Part shown: positions 10,401 through 17,416 of the stretch, piece after piece
Numbering within the stretch: the first letter of the stretch is position 1
Layout of the letters: each line of letters starts with the position of its first letter
Assembly (NCBI GenBank): GCA_023420415.1
Contig: JAEZWF010000014.1
Location: 1 to 64,000, forward strand
DNA: 64,000 bases
Source: Actinomycetes bacterium
Lineage (GTDB): Bacteria; Actinomycetota; Actinomycetes; Actinomycetales; Dermatophilaceae
Direction of reading: 5' to 3'
The notes under the pieces: model-generated
What the model was told of the DNA's origin: nothing
Database searches by the model: none
The model's input: the letters and a program-made list of their open reading frames with translations, nothing else
Position numbers and translations under genes: made by a program

Positions 10401-10803
10401 CAGCATTCACCCAGTACTGCACCCGGTCGCCGCGGGCGAAGGTGCCCAGGCTGGCCTTCCAATAGGTGTTGTTGCCGCTGTTGTAGTCGTATCCCGCACC
10501 GATCGGCGTCTGGTCGACTCCGTTCTTCTTCCACGTGATCCACACCGTCTGACCAGAGGAGATCGGCCAGGTGGTGGCTTTGACGACCACCGCGTCGCCC
10601 GCCATCGGATCGCGCGGAGCACGCTCGGTGGGTTGCGTCGCATAGAGCTCATCGGCCCCGTAGGGCGCGTGAAACACACCGCTCAGAGTGCCTGCCAGCG
10701 CCGTCTGGGGAACAAGCACGGCCGAGATGAGCGCCATAACCACGGCAAGCGGAATCGAGGACCGCAGACGCCGCGGGCGGGAAGGCGGGGCGAGGTTCAT
10801 CAT
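7468..10803 (-). CDS. Secreted GH31 enzyme with C-terminal CBM35 (isomaltosyltransferase-like)
   Basis: Large exported GH31 protein, 1111 aa, first gene of the carbohydrate cluster. The signal peptide ends near residue 38 (LVPQTALAG). Residues about 40-155 form an N-terminal beta domain; the GH31 barrel covers about 390-760 with predicted nucleophile D583 in FKTDGSE and acid/base D649 in IFWAGD. C-terminal beta domains lead to a CBM35-like module at about 986-1110 (YEAEFG, NHPGYTGTGFVDGF, INYDNLVV). Length and order (GH31 then CBM35) match the 3-alpha-isomaltosyltransferase/cycloalternan-forming family, so a transglycosylase is likelier than a simple hydrolase; this is inference. ATG codons at 10803 and 10800 follow GGAGGAG; the second has the better spacing. 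The CTAAATTTA element lies about 40 bases upstream. Confidence 0.88.
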   Translation of the reverse strand: MMNLAPPSRPRRLRSSIPLAVVMALISAVLVPQTALAGTLSGVFHAPYGADELYATQPTERAPRDPMAGDAVVVKATTWPISSGQTVWITWKKNGVDQTPIGAGYDYNSGNNTYWKASLGTFARGDRVQYWVNADVDGGGARQVGPFSFTTTSWSGTGNVTGFTNNGTSVDVSTTDTGSGTFSPKIRFAFPGVDRFHVQVAPQGAGLNISGGSSYTVTDSASTLTVATSKLQVKIQKTPYRVSVYKADGTTLISRQYDPAAFRNIGWASDGSSTVTKIEDHWLTPAGERIEGLGERYDQTNQRGNDVHNYVYNQYQDQGPTKRTYLSVPFFTNSAGYGIYVPSTRYSVFNLGTARTDMAGFTVDTSGAPGSTMDYYFFTGTPAEILDAYTATAGRPKLPPKWAFGLWMSANEWNTQAEVEAELAKVNSTGIPHSAMVLEQWSDEATFYLWHGATYTPKPGGSALTYADLTFPAGGAWRDPKAMVAAAHNQGIKVVLWQIPVLKENFDTNPSTAPQQHVNDRTYAAQQGYLVGDGSGAPYRIPSGQWFGDSTVPDFTNAAATNWWMSKRAYLFDDIGIDGFKTDGSESLFGRNLTVSDGRKGDEMHNAYPNEYTRAYSGFVSSKTAGKGVLFSRAGTSGAQQNSIFWAGDQASTFSAFQQAVKAGISAGQSGVPFWAWDMAGFTGSFPTSELYLRSAAQATFSPIMQYHSEKANPSTSEARTPWNVQARTGDTSVVPTFAKFANTRMNLVPYLYTEAKKAADSGLPMMQAMGIAYPGDATAGAQDQQYMFGRQLLVAPITTQGATSKNVYLPAGEWYDFWNGGRATGAGTKTYNAGTDTIPVYAKAGAIIPLNLNANYELGGTISNGVTDYTNLVFRVYPSATTSYDYYDDAAGVSRTVTSTENWAGHQVSLSVPALTTKSTLQVASTAPTGVTVGGAALTRYSSISALAAATTGWYWDPVQQLTHVKLASATGARTVVLSGVDKAGYEAEFGTAVGTSTNTNHPGYTGTGFVDGFETAGDAVSVDVNAEATGNHTLKFRYSNGSGAPATRAVVVDGTTIGTLTLPPTTDWGTWGTASITTSLTSGKHAVTLSYANGNSTGINYDNLVVARP

Positions 10804-10830
10804 TGAAGCTCCTCCACGGGAACCCTGCTT

Positions 10831-10850
10831 CTTTTATGTCTAAATTTATG
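10831..10850 (-). promoter_or_regulatory. AT-rich candidate operator/promoter of GH31 operon
   Basis: This AT-rich stretch upstream of the first GH31 gene contains the palindromic core TAAATTTA within CTAAATTTA (10840-10848), the same 9-mer seen upstream of the ROK gene. Read on the minus strand, TAAATT or TAGACAT could also be a -10 element; no convincing -35 was found at proper spacing. Its role as a ROK binding site is inferred only from recurrence and position. Confidence 0.45.
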
Positions 10851-10965
10851 GGCGAAGGTAGCGGCGGCTCAGCACGTGCGTCAATCATTCTTTGCCAAGT
10901 CTTGACCGACACCGCCACCTCACTCGAACCCACCGACATCGAACGAGCCACGCGGCATACCCTCG

Positions 10966-11448
10966 GTGTCCATGACCAACGTGACGCTCATCGCCGCCGT
11001 CGGACGCAACGGCGTCATCGGCGCCGACAACGACTTGCCGTGGCACCTGCCGGAGGACTTCAAGTTCTTCAAGCGCATGACGATGGGGCACCCGATGGTG
11101 ATGGGGCGCAAGACGTTCGACTCGATCGGACGCGTGCTGCCCGGGCGCCGAACGATCGTCGTGACGCGGCAGGCGGACTGGCACCACCCCGACGTCGAGA
11201 CGGCGCACTCGCTCTCGGACGCGCTGGGGCTGGCCGGTCCTGCCGACGAGGTGTTCGTGTGCGGCGGTGGTGAGGTCTACCGCGAGGCGATGCCGTGGGC
11301 ACAGCGGCTGTTGATCACCGAGGTCGACCAGTCGCCGGCCGGTGACGTGACGTTCCCCGAGATCGACCCGACACAGTGGACCGAGACCGAGCGCGACCAA
11401 CGGGACGGGTTCGCGTGGGTCACCTACGAACGGAGCACCCGTGGCTGA
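10966..11448 (+). CDS. folA: Dihydrofolate reductase
   Basis: Reduces dihydrofolate to tetrahydrofolate with NADPH in one-carbon metabolism; cytosolic, 160 aa, the normal length. Family motifs are intact: VTLIAAVGRNGVIG at the N-terminus, LPWHLPEDFKFFKRMT with the catalytic acidic residue, MGRKTFDSIG, LPGRRTIVVTR and the nucleotide-binding VCGGGEVYR. Two starts are possible, GTG at 10966 and ATG at 10972; no clear ribosome-binding site precedes either, so a leaderless or near-leaderless transcript is possible. thyA, the usual neighbour, is not seen. Its 3' end overlaps the next gene by 8 bases, and four genes through azlD form one overlapping unit. Confidence 0.95.
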   Translation: MSMTNVTLIAAVGRNGVIGADNDLPWHLPEDFKFFKRMTMGHPMVMGRKTFDSIGRVLPGRRTIVVTRQADWHHPDVETAHSLSDALGLAGPADEVFVCGGGEVYREAMPWAQRLLITEVDQSPAGDVTFPEIDPTQWTETERDQRDGFAWVTYERSTRG

Positions 11449-12067
11449 GCACCAGCACGGCCACGCAGGCGGGCACGGCCTGGCCCACTCCCACGACAAG
11501 GGCCCGCTCGCCGACGCGAGCGTGCGGCTCGCCCGCGAGACCGACACCCCCGCGGTCGGCCTGGTCCAGGCGACGGTGTGGCGCGACGCGTATGCCGCGG
11601 TGCTGCCGCAGGAGGTCCTCGACCAGTTCGAGCCCCAAGCCTTCGCCTCGGTGTGGCGGCGGTCGCTGGCGGCTCCCCCGGACGGCGTTTACCGGTTGCT
11701 CGTGGCGCTGGCCGGTGACCAGGTCGTGGGGTTCGCGGCGATCGGGCCGAGCCAGGACCCGGACGCCTCACCCGAGACCGGTGAGCTGACGGCGATCGCG
11801 GTGCACCCGCAGGCTCGGCGCGCCGGTCACGGCTCGCGGCTGCTCAACGCCGCCGTCGACACGTTGCGTGGGGCCGGGGCCGAGCTCATGTCGATGTGGG
11901 TGCTGTCGACCGACGACGACACGCGCGCTTTCCTTGCCGCGTCAGGGCTTTCGCCCGATGGCGCCTACCGCGACCGGGTCGTCTCCGAGAGCGGCGACAC
12001 CGCGCGCGAGGTGCGGTTGCTCGCGAACATCACCCCAGCAGAGGATCCTGCGGCGGCGAGCCCGTGA
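11441..12067 (+). CDS. GNAT-family N-acetyltransferase with His-rich N-terminus
   Basis: Predicted acetyl-CoA-dependent N-acetyltransferase, 208 aa, substrate unknown. The GNAT core is recognisable at about residues 28-190: TGELTAIAVHPQARRAGHGSRLL contributes the acetyl-CoA pyrophosphate-binding loop (RRAGHGS). The first 20 residues are unusual, with six histidines spaced with glycines, which could bind metal. The GTG start overlaps the folA stop in GTGGCTGA, and its own stop overlaps the azlC start, so it is translationally coupled on both sides. Confidence 0.8.
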   Translation: MAEHQHGHAGGHGLAHSHDKGPLADASVRLARETDTPAVGLVQATVWRDAYAAVLPQEVLDQFEPQAFASVWRRSLAAPPDGVYRLLVALAGDQVVGFAAIGPSQDPDASPETGELTAIAVHPQARRAGHGSRLLNAAVDTLRGAGAELMSMWVLSTDDDTRAFLAASGLSPDGAYRDRVVSESGDTAREVRLLANITPAEDPAAASP

Positions 12068-12801
12068 CAGCCGCAGCCCTGGAGCCGCAACGCCGCCGAC
12101 AGGTGCTGCGGCAGGCGGCGTCGGTGGCGATCGCGACCGGCGCCTACGGCATCAGCTTCGGCGCCCTGTCGGTGGCGGCCGGGCTGGACATCTGGCAGAC
12201 GCAGGCCCTGTCCCTGCTGCTGTTCTCCGGCGGCTCGCAGTTCGCCTTTGTCGGCATCATGGCGGGCGGGCCGAGCGGCGCGGTCGCCGCAGTCGCGACC
12301 TCGACCCTCCTCGGTGTCCGCAACGGGCTCTACGGGCTGCAGGTCGCCCGGCTGCTCCAGGTGCGGGGCCTGCGTCGACTGCTCGCAGCGCAGCTGACGA
12401 TCGACGAGTCGACCGCGGTCGGCGTGGCCCAGCCCGAAGCGCGGGCGGGCCGGTTGGGGTTCTGGGCGACGGGGCTGGGCGTCTTCGTCTGCTGGAACGC
12501 CATGACCCTGCTCGGTGCCGTCGTCGGCGACCAGCTGGGCGACCCGCGCACGTACGGCCTCGACGCCGCGGCCGCCGCGGCCTTCTGCGGCCTGCTGTGG
12601 CCGCGGCTGAAGTCGCGCGACGCGTTCGCCATCGCCGGTGTGGCCGGGGTGATCGCGGTCGTCGTCGCACCGCACGCCCCCGCCGGTGTGCCAGTCCTGG
12701 TGGCCGCGTTCGCGGCGCTCATCGCAGCCTTCTGGGGCACGGCGCACCGCGACCCGGCCGCGCCGCACCACTGGGACGGCGAGGAGGGGACCCGGCCGTG
12801 A
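12064..12801 (+). CDS. azlC: AzlC-type branched-chain amino acid exporter, large subunit
   Basis: Large subunit of the two-component AzlCD branched-chain amino acid exporter (BrnF homologue), 245 aa, integral membrane. Family features include the GAYGISFGALSVAAGL opening, the FSGGSQFAFVG motif near residue 60, the STLLGVRNGLYG segment, the TIDESTAVG loop and then several more membrane segments. The GTG start at 12064 overlaps the preceding stop as GTGA, and the 3' end overlaps azlD the same way. A longer frame beginning inside the acetyltransferase gene was rejected because its extra N-terminus has no membrane-protein character. Confidence 0.9.
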   Translation: MTAAALEPQRRRQVLRQAASVAIATGAYGISFGALSVAAGLDIWQTQALSLLLFSGGSQFAFVGIMAGGPSGAVAAVATSTLLGVRNGLYGLQVARLLQVRGLRRLLAAQLTIDESTAVGVAQPEARAGRLGFWATGLGVFVCWNAMTLLGAVVGDQLGDPRTYGLDAAAAAAFCGLLWPRLKSRDAFAIAGVAGVIAVVVAPHAPAGVPVLVAAFAALIAAFWGTAHRDPAAPHHWDGEEGTRP

Positions 12802-13112
12802 GCACCTGGACCGCCGTGCTGGTTGCGAGCCTGCTCGCGTTCGCCCTCAAGTACCTCGGTTACGTCGTCCCGGCCAGCTGGCTCGACGGCGAGCGCACCA
12901 CCCGCGTCACCTCGGCCCTGCCCATCGCCCTGCTCGCCGCGCTGGTGGCAGTCCAGACGTTCACCGGCACCGGCGGCGCCTTCGTGCTCGACGCACGAGC
13001 GGCCGCAGTCGGCGTCGCGCTCGTCGCCCTGGCCCTGCGGGCGCCGTTCATCGTCGTGGTGGTGCTGGCCGCCGTCACCGCCGCGGTGTTGCGCCTCGCC
13101 GGCATGAGCTGA
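12798..13112 (+). CDS. azlD: AzlD-type branched-chain amino acid exporter, small subunit
   Basis: Small membrane subunit partnering AzlC (BrnE homologue), 104 aa, with three to four hydrophobic segments. The family pattern is visible: FALKYLGYVVPASWL near the start, then RTTRVTSALPIALLAALVA and an APFIVVVVLAAVTAAVLR tail. The GTG at 12798 overlaps the azlC stop (GTGA). Size, position and coupling leave little doubt about the pairing. It is the last gene of the folA transcript and converges on the VOC gene with only 3 bases between stops. Confidence 0.88.
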   Translation: MSTWTAVLVASLLAFALKYLGYVVPASWLDGERTTRVTSALPIALLAALVAVQTFTGTGGAFVLDARAAAVGVALVALALRAPFIVVVVLAAVTAAVLRLAGMS

Positions 13113-13115
13113 GGC

Positions 13116-13490
13116 TCAGTCCCACTCGCGCGCGTCCTCGACGAAGCTGTCACCGGTCTGCACCGGCACCACGCAGAACGGGACGCCACCGGGGTCCGCC
13201 ATCACGGCATACCCGTCGGGTCGCGCGACGACGGTGGCGCCCAGGCCCTCGAGCCGCGCCACCTCGGCCTCGACGTCGTCGGTCTCGATGTCGACGTGGA
13301 TGCGCGAGCTGCCCTCGTCGAGCCGCTGCACCTCCAGGGCGAGGCTGCCCACCTCACCGACCGAGACGTAGCGCCCCTCCTTGTCTGGGATCGGCCGCAC
13401 GCCCTGGGCCCCGGCCCAGAAGGCAACCCCGGCCTCGAACGTGGCCGGGTCGTGGTCGAGCAGGATGACTCCGATGCGCGAACGGTGCAT
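13116..13490 (-). CDS. VOC (glyoxalase/bleomycin-resistance fold) family protein
   Basis: Small vicinal-oxygen-chelate-fold protein of 124 aa. The N-terminal half begins RIGVILLDHDPATFEAGVAFW and the C-terminal half ends with GYAVMADPGGVPFCVVP, the pattern common to single-repeat VOC proteins in actinobacteria. Possible metal ligands include His in RIHVDIET and Glu in SLALEVQ, but the substrate cannot be named. It stands alone, convergent with azlD and separated from the next minus-strand gene by about 35 bases. Many such genes are annotated as glyoxalases without proof of activity. Confidence 0.75.
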   Translation of the reverse strand: MHRSRIGVILLDHDPATFEAGVAFWAGAQGVRPIPDKEGRYVSVGEVGSLALEVQRLDEGSSRIHVDIETDDVEAEVARLEGLGATVVARPDGYAVMADPGGVPFCVVPVQTGDSFVEDAREWD

Positions 13491-13524
13491 GCGGTCACGG
13501 TATGCCGTGTGGCCGTCTCGCGCG

Positions 13525-13893
13525 CTACGTCCGGTTGGTCGTCGCGCCCCGGTCGGCGCGCCATGCGCGCACGGCAGCCCGGTAGTGGCGCTGCTCGGCC
13601 CCGCGGTCCTTGGCCACGCGGCACGCCTCAGCCTGCTCGAGCTCGGCTGCCACGGCAGGTGACACCGGGGCGCCGCCGTTGACCTCGGCCATCATCCGCG
13701 AGCCGTCGCGGGCCATCCGGAACAACGGCCACATGGCCAGCAGGGCCACGACCGGGATGAGCACCACCCCGATGCCGAGCAGCACAGACACCAGCCGACC
13801 GTCACCGATGAGCGCGAACCCCCGCCACCCGATGGTCGCCGAGTAGAAGGCGAGGATGACGAGAAGGACTGTGGCAGTGAGCTTTTCGCGCAC
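13525..13893 (-). CDS. Small membrane protein of unknown function
   Basis: 122 aa. Two hydrophobic segments (about residues 8-25 and 35-58) are followed by a cytoplasmic, charged tail rich in Ala, Glu and Arg (VAAELEQAEACRVAKDRGAE). No family was recognised. The GTG start at 13893 lies one base after the dapB stop, so it is almost certainly cotranscribed with dapB. Position next to dapB and the simple two-segment topology are all that can be said. Confidence 0.65.
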   Translation of the reverse strand: MREKLTATVLLVILAFYSATIGWRGFALIGDGRLVSVLLGIGVVLIPVVALLAMWPLFRMARDGSRMMAEVNGGAPVSPAVAAELEQAEACRVAKDRGAEQRHYRAAVRAWRADRGATTNRT

Positions 13894-13894
13894 T

Positions 13895-14644
13895 TCAGTC
13901 CAACCCGAGATAGTGCTCGAGCCCCACGGTGAGGCCCGGGTGGTCAGCGATCCCGCGGATGCCGGCGAGTACCCCCGGCATGAACGACTCGCGGTCGAAG
14001 GAGTCGTGCCGGATGGTCAACATCTCGCCGGGGTTGCCGAGCAGCACCTCCTGGTGGGCGACGAGACCGCGCAGCCGCACCGAGTGGACGGGTATGCCGT
14101 CGACTCGTGCGCCGCGGGCACCGTCGGGGTCGTGCGTGGTGGCGTCGGGAACGTCCGCGAGGCCGGCCTCGCGGCGTGCCTCGCCGACCAGCCGGGCGGT
14201 GCGGTCAGCTGTGCCGGAGGGTGCGTCGACCTTGGCGGGGTGGTGCAGCTCGATGACCTCGACGGACTCGTAGAACCGGGCTGCCTCGGCGGCGAAGCGC
14301 ATCATGAGGATGGCGCCGATGGCGAAGTTGGGGGCGATGAGGACACCGACGTCGGGGTGGTCGGCGAGTCGCCCACGCAACGCCTCGAGGCGCGCGTCGT
14401 CCCAGCCGGTGGTCCCGACCACGACATTCACGCCGCGGTCGACGCAGTGCGCCACGACGTCGGGCGAGGAGTCGGGCACCGTGAGGTCGACCGCCACCTG
14501 CGCTCCCCCGAGGTCAGCGAGGTCGTCGTCGCGACCGTACCTGCCGACCAGCTCCAGGTCCTCGGCCGCCTCGATCGCCCGGCACGCCTGCGACCCCATC
14601 CGGCCGTTCGCACCGATCACCGCCACCCGCGTCGTCGTCGCCAC
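13895..14644 (-). CDS. dapB: 4-hydroxy-tetrahydrodipicolinate reductase
   Basis: Second committed step of the diaminopimelate/lysine pathway: NAD(P)H-dependent reduction of 4-hydroxy-tetrahydrodipicolinate. 249 aa from the GTG at 14644, a typical length. Signatures: nucleotide-binding TRVAVIGANGRMGSQ at the N-terminus, VVGTTGW, the catalytic region EVIELHHPAKVDAPSGTA and a C-terminal HDSFDRESFMPGV. An ATG at 14668 would add eight residues (MPRGYAGR) but falls beyond the conserved start and overlaps the CGGCATAC motif. It supplies DAP for peptidoglycan as well as lysine. Confidence 0.95.
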   Translation of the reverse strand: MATTTRVAVIGANGRMGSQACRAIEAAEDLELVGRYGRDDDLADLGGAQVAVDLTVPDSSPDVVAHCVDRGVNVVVGTTGWDDARLEALRGRLADHPDVGVLIAPNFAIGAILMMRFAAEAARFYESVEVIELHHPAKVDAPSGTADRTARLVGEARREAGLADVPDATTHDPDGARGARVDGIPVHSVRLRGLVAHQEVLLGNPGEMLTIRHDSFDRESFMPGVLAGIRGIADHPGLTVGLEHYLGLD

Positions 14645-14671
14645 GCGCCCAGCGTAACCACGCGGCATACC

Positions 14672-14687
14672 GGGGCGGCTCCGCCCC
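14672..14687 (-). terminator. GC-rich hairpin after nuclease gene
   Basis: GGGGCGG (14672-14678) pairs with CCGCCCC (14681-14687) in the 84-base gap between the nuclease stop and dapB. It is a strong stem without a T tract. The two-base loop means the innermost pairs probably open. It likely ends the nuclease transcript. Confidence 0.45.
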
Positions 14688-14728
14688 CAACGGATGGGGA
14701 CGGGGCCGCCGAGGGGTGGCGGACGCGG

Positions 14729-17293
14729 CTACTTCACGAACGCCTTGAGGCCCAGCACGACCGGGTCGTGGTCGGACGAGGCGTACGGGTCCGGCCGGTA
14801 GAAGTTGGTCGCGTGGTAGTTGTAGCGGCTGTACTGCAGGGCCACCGACTCGCCGGCGTTGATGTTCCAGTGCGCCGCCCCCGTCGACATCGCCAGCGCG
14901 GCGTCGTTGACGAGGATGTGGTCGAGCGAACCGGACAGGCCGCTGAACGAGTACGAGTAGCGGTTCGGGTCGAACGTGCTGCCGACGTCGGTGTAGCCCG
15001 CCTTGTAGAGCACGTCCAGCGGGTCCTCCTGGGTGTAGGAGTTGTAGTCGCCCGCCATGACGACCGCCTTGGTGCCGGTGTCCCCGACGACGGTCGGCAC
15101 CCAGTCGCGCAGCGCCTGCGCCTGCAGGATGCGGCTGGTGACCGAGGCGCCCTGGCCGTCACCCGTGTCCTCGTCACCGGGGAACGGACCGGCCGAGCCC
15201 TTGGACTTGAAGTGGTTGACGACGAAGAGGAACTTGTCGCCCTTGCCGTACTTCTTCTTGAACACCTGGGCGATGGGCTCGCGCGCGTTGCCGAAGGCCT
15301 GCGTCTCCCCTGACTGGGTGCCGAGGGCACGAGAGGCGTCGACGCGCATCACGTTGGCGGGCTTGTAGATGATGCCGGAGGTGATGAAGTCCTGCTGCTC
15401 CACCGGAGGCAGCTCGGTGGACGACGGGACGAACGCCCACGTGCCCGCGCCGGCCTTGGCGTTGAGCGCCCCGACCAGGCTCGCGAGCGAGGTGTCGCGC
15501 GGCTTGCCGAACTTCGCCGAGTTCTCGACCTCCATGAGGCCGACGACGTCGGCGCCCATCGCGTTGATCGCCGCGACCTCCTTGTCCTCCTGCCGCTTGA
15601 GGTCTGCCGCGTCCCACGCACCGCGCTGCCCGCAGCCGGTGCGCACCGTGACGCCGTTGTCGTCGCGGTCGTAGTAGGCGAGGCAGTTCGGGTCCTGCTC
15701 ACCGAGGTCGGTGAAGTAGTTCAGGACGTTGAACGACGCGACCTTGAGGTCGGCGGTGCCGCGCTGGTTGATGGCTGCAGCGTCGGGCGCTGCCGTCCGG
15801 GTGTTCTCGAAGACCGCCGGCGAGGCCGCGTTGTCCGGTCCGACGACCTGCTCGGTCGGCTGGAAGCGCCACAGGTCGAACCGGTAGTCGACGACGACCG
15901 GCTTGGTGAAGGTGACGGAGGCACCGACGCGGACCGGCTTGTCGTTCGAGACGTATGCCGGCGTGAGGTCGCCGTTGAGGACGCACGGCGTCGGGCGGGT
16001 GCCACAGGCACCGGCGCTGTAGCTGCTCGCCGTGAAGTTGCTCGAGGCGCCGTCGTCGAGGGTGACCTTGCGCCGGGCGTTGTCGGCGACGACCGCGTCG
16101 GCCTCCGGGGTGCCGGGTTTTGCGACCTCGGTGTTCTGCATGAGGGGGCGGTCGCCGAAGGCCAGGCCGACCTCGCCGTACTGGTTGGTCGAGTAGGTGT
16201 TGGTGACCGTGTAGGCGCCGGTGGGCTGCATGAGCATGCCCTCGATCGACTCGCGAGCGGAGTCGGTGCCGGGCCAGGTGATGGCGAGGGGCTGCACCGG
16301 GCTGAACTCGGTGCCGGCGTCGGTGATGTCGGCAGCGGCTGCGGTGATCTCGGTGAGGCCGCCGTATTCGCTGACCTTGCCCGTGACCTCGACGTAGTTG
16401 CCGATGACGACGTCCTCGTCGAGCGGGCTGGAGCTGCCACCGGACTGGAAGACGAAGACGCCGTCGGAGGCGCCGCTGGGGTTGGGCTCGGGGCCGGTGC
16501 CCTGGGTCTGCAGGAAGAAGCCGTGGAAGCCGCCGGTCGGGTATGCCGCGGTGACGACGCCCTTGACGATGACGGTCTGGCCGACGAGCGGGGAGGCATC
16601 GCCAGTCCCCTGGACCTCGGCGATGGTCTTCTCGGTGGGCTCGCCGGGCGGGGTGCCACCGCCTCCGGTGCCGGGAGTGGGCGCGCCGGCCTTGAAGTCG
16701 GCGGCGTTGTCGGCGGTGTTGGTGCTGCTGGCGTTGCGCGACACGGAGGTGGTGTTGGAGGCCGTCGGTGCGGCGGCCGAGCCGGCCCAGTCGTCGGCGC
16801 TGCCGTAGCCGACGAAGTCGACGACCTGGGGCAGGTCGGAGCAGTTCGTGGTGCACGTGGTGCCCGGCAGGGACGTCTGGGTGTTGACCAGGGCCACCTT
16901 GCCGTTCGTGCCGCTGAGGTTGATGCCGCCGCTGACGTCGACCGGGAAGCTCGCGCCTGTGGCGCCCGAGGCACCGCCCACGACGAGCTTGCCGCCAGCC
17001 GGGATCGTGCCGCTGAGGTTGGTCTTGTTGCTCCAGCTGGTGCCGCTGGAGGACGCGTACTGCACCGACCAGGTGCTGACGTCGACCGCACTTGTGCCCT
17101 TGTTGACGAGCTCGATGAAGTCACGGTTGTAGGGCGCGCCGCTGTTGCCGCCGCCCCCGTAGACCTCGTTGATGACGACCTGCGCCGTCGGCGAGGGCGC
17201 TGCGTGCGCGCTCGCTGCCGTGATCGTCACGGCACCGGCGGCCAGGGCTACCGCGCCCACCGCCCCTGTCCATTGCTTGCGATGTACGCGCAC
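14729..17293 (-). CDS. Secreted ExeM/NucH-type nuclease with lamin-tail and EEP domains
   Basis: Extracellular endonuclease, 854 aa. Sec signal peptide at about residues 1-31 (ASAHAAPSP). Residues about 36-200 form a lamin-tail domain (VVINEVYGGGGNSGAP, RDFIELVNKG). A TPPGEP linker leads to an OB-fold region (about 220-340, VKGVVTAAYPTGGFHGFFLQ). The C-terminal endonuclease/exonuclease/phosphatase domain covers about 520-850: KVASFNVLNYF, VGLMEVEN, FVVNHFKSKG, VVMAGDYNSY, GSLDHILVN and SDHDPVVLGL supply the expected metal and catalytic residues. The GTG start follows GGAGGA. Known relatives degrade extracellular DNA for nutrition or biofilm turnover. It stands alone, flanked by hairpins. Confidence 0.9.
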   Translation of the reverse strand: MRVHRKQWTGAVGAVALAAGAVTITAASAHAAPSPTAQVVINEVYGGGGNSGAPYNRDFIELVNKGTSAVDVSTWSVQYASSSGTSWSNKTNLSGTIPAGGKLVVGGASGATGASFPVDVSGGINLSGTNGKVALVNTQTSLPGTTCTTNCSDLPQVVDFVGYGSADDWAGSAAAPTASNTTSVSRNASSTNTADNAADFKAGAPTPGTGGGGTPPGEPTEKTIAEVQGTGDASPLVGQTVIVKGVVTAAYPTGGFHGFFLQTQGTGPEPNPSGASDGVFVFQSGGSSSPLDEDVVIGNYVEVTGKVSEYGGLTEITAAAADITDAGTEFSPVQPLAITWPGTDSARESIEGMLMQPTGAYTVTNTYSTNQYGEVGLAFGDRPLMQNTEVAKPGTPEADAVVADNARRKVTLDDGASSNFTASSYSAGACGTRPTPCVLNGDLTPAYVSNDKPVRVGASVTFTKPVVVDYRFDLWRFQPTEQVVGPDNAASPAVFENTRTAAPDAAAINQRGTADLKVASFNVLNYFTDLGEQDPNCLAYYDRDDNGVTVRTGCGQRGAWDAADLKRQEDKEVAAINAMGADVVGLMEVENSAKFGKPRDTSLASLVGALNAKAGAGTWAFVPSSTELPPVEQQDFITSGIIYKPANVMRVDASRALGTQSGETQAFGNAREPIAQVFKKKYGKGDKFLFVVNHFKSKGSAGPFPGDEDTGDGQGASVTSRILQAQALRDWVPTVVGDTGTKAVVMAGDYNSYTQEDPLDVLYKAGYTDVGSTFDPNRYSYSFSGLSGSLDHILVNDAALAMSTGAAHWNINAGESVALQYSRYNYHATNFYRPDPYASSDHDPVVLGLKAFVK

Positions 17294-17330
17294 AGCAGTC
17301 CTCCACGACCGGTACTTGTTGGTGTGGCCG

Positions 17331-17348
17331 CCCGGGAACCGGCCCGGG
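17331..17348 (-). terminator. Weak hairpin between flavoprotein and nuclease genes
   Basis: CCCGGG (17331-17336) can pair with CCCGGG (17343-17348) in the 123-base gap downstream of the flavoprotein gene and upstream of the nuclease start. Flanking G/C bases could extend it. Rated low because the stem is short and there is no T tract. The same gap should also hold the nuclease promoter, which was not recognised. Confidence 0.3.
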
Positions 17349-17416
17349 GGCAGAGAGGCATCACACCACGTCGTGGACGAATGCGGAACGGCTGCGAGAC
17401 GACGTAAAGGTAAAGG

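Noticed and set aside
8401..10806. An 801-codon plus-strand frame opposite the CBM35 GH31 gene
   Set aside because: It is antisense to a gene with clear GH31 catalytic motifs, and its product shows no recognisable fold.
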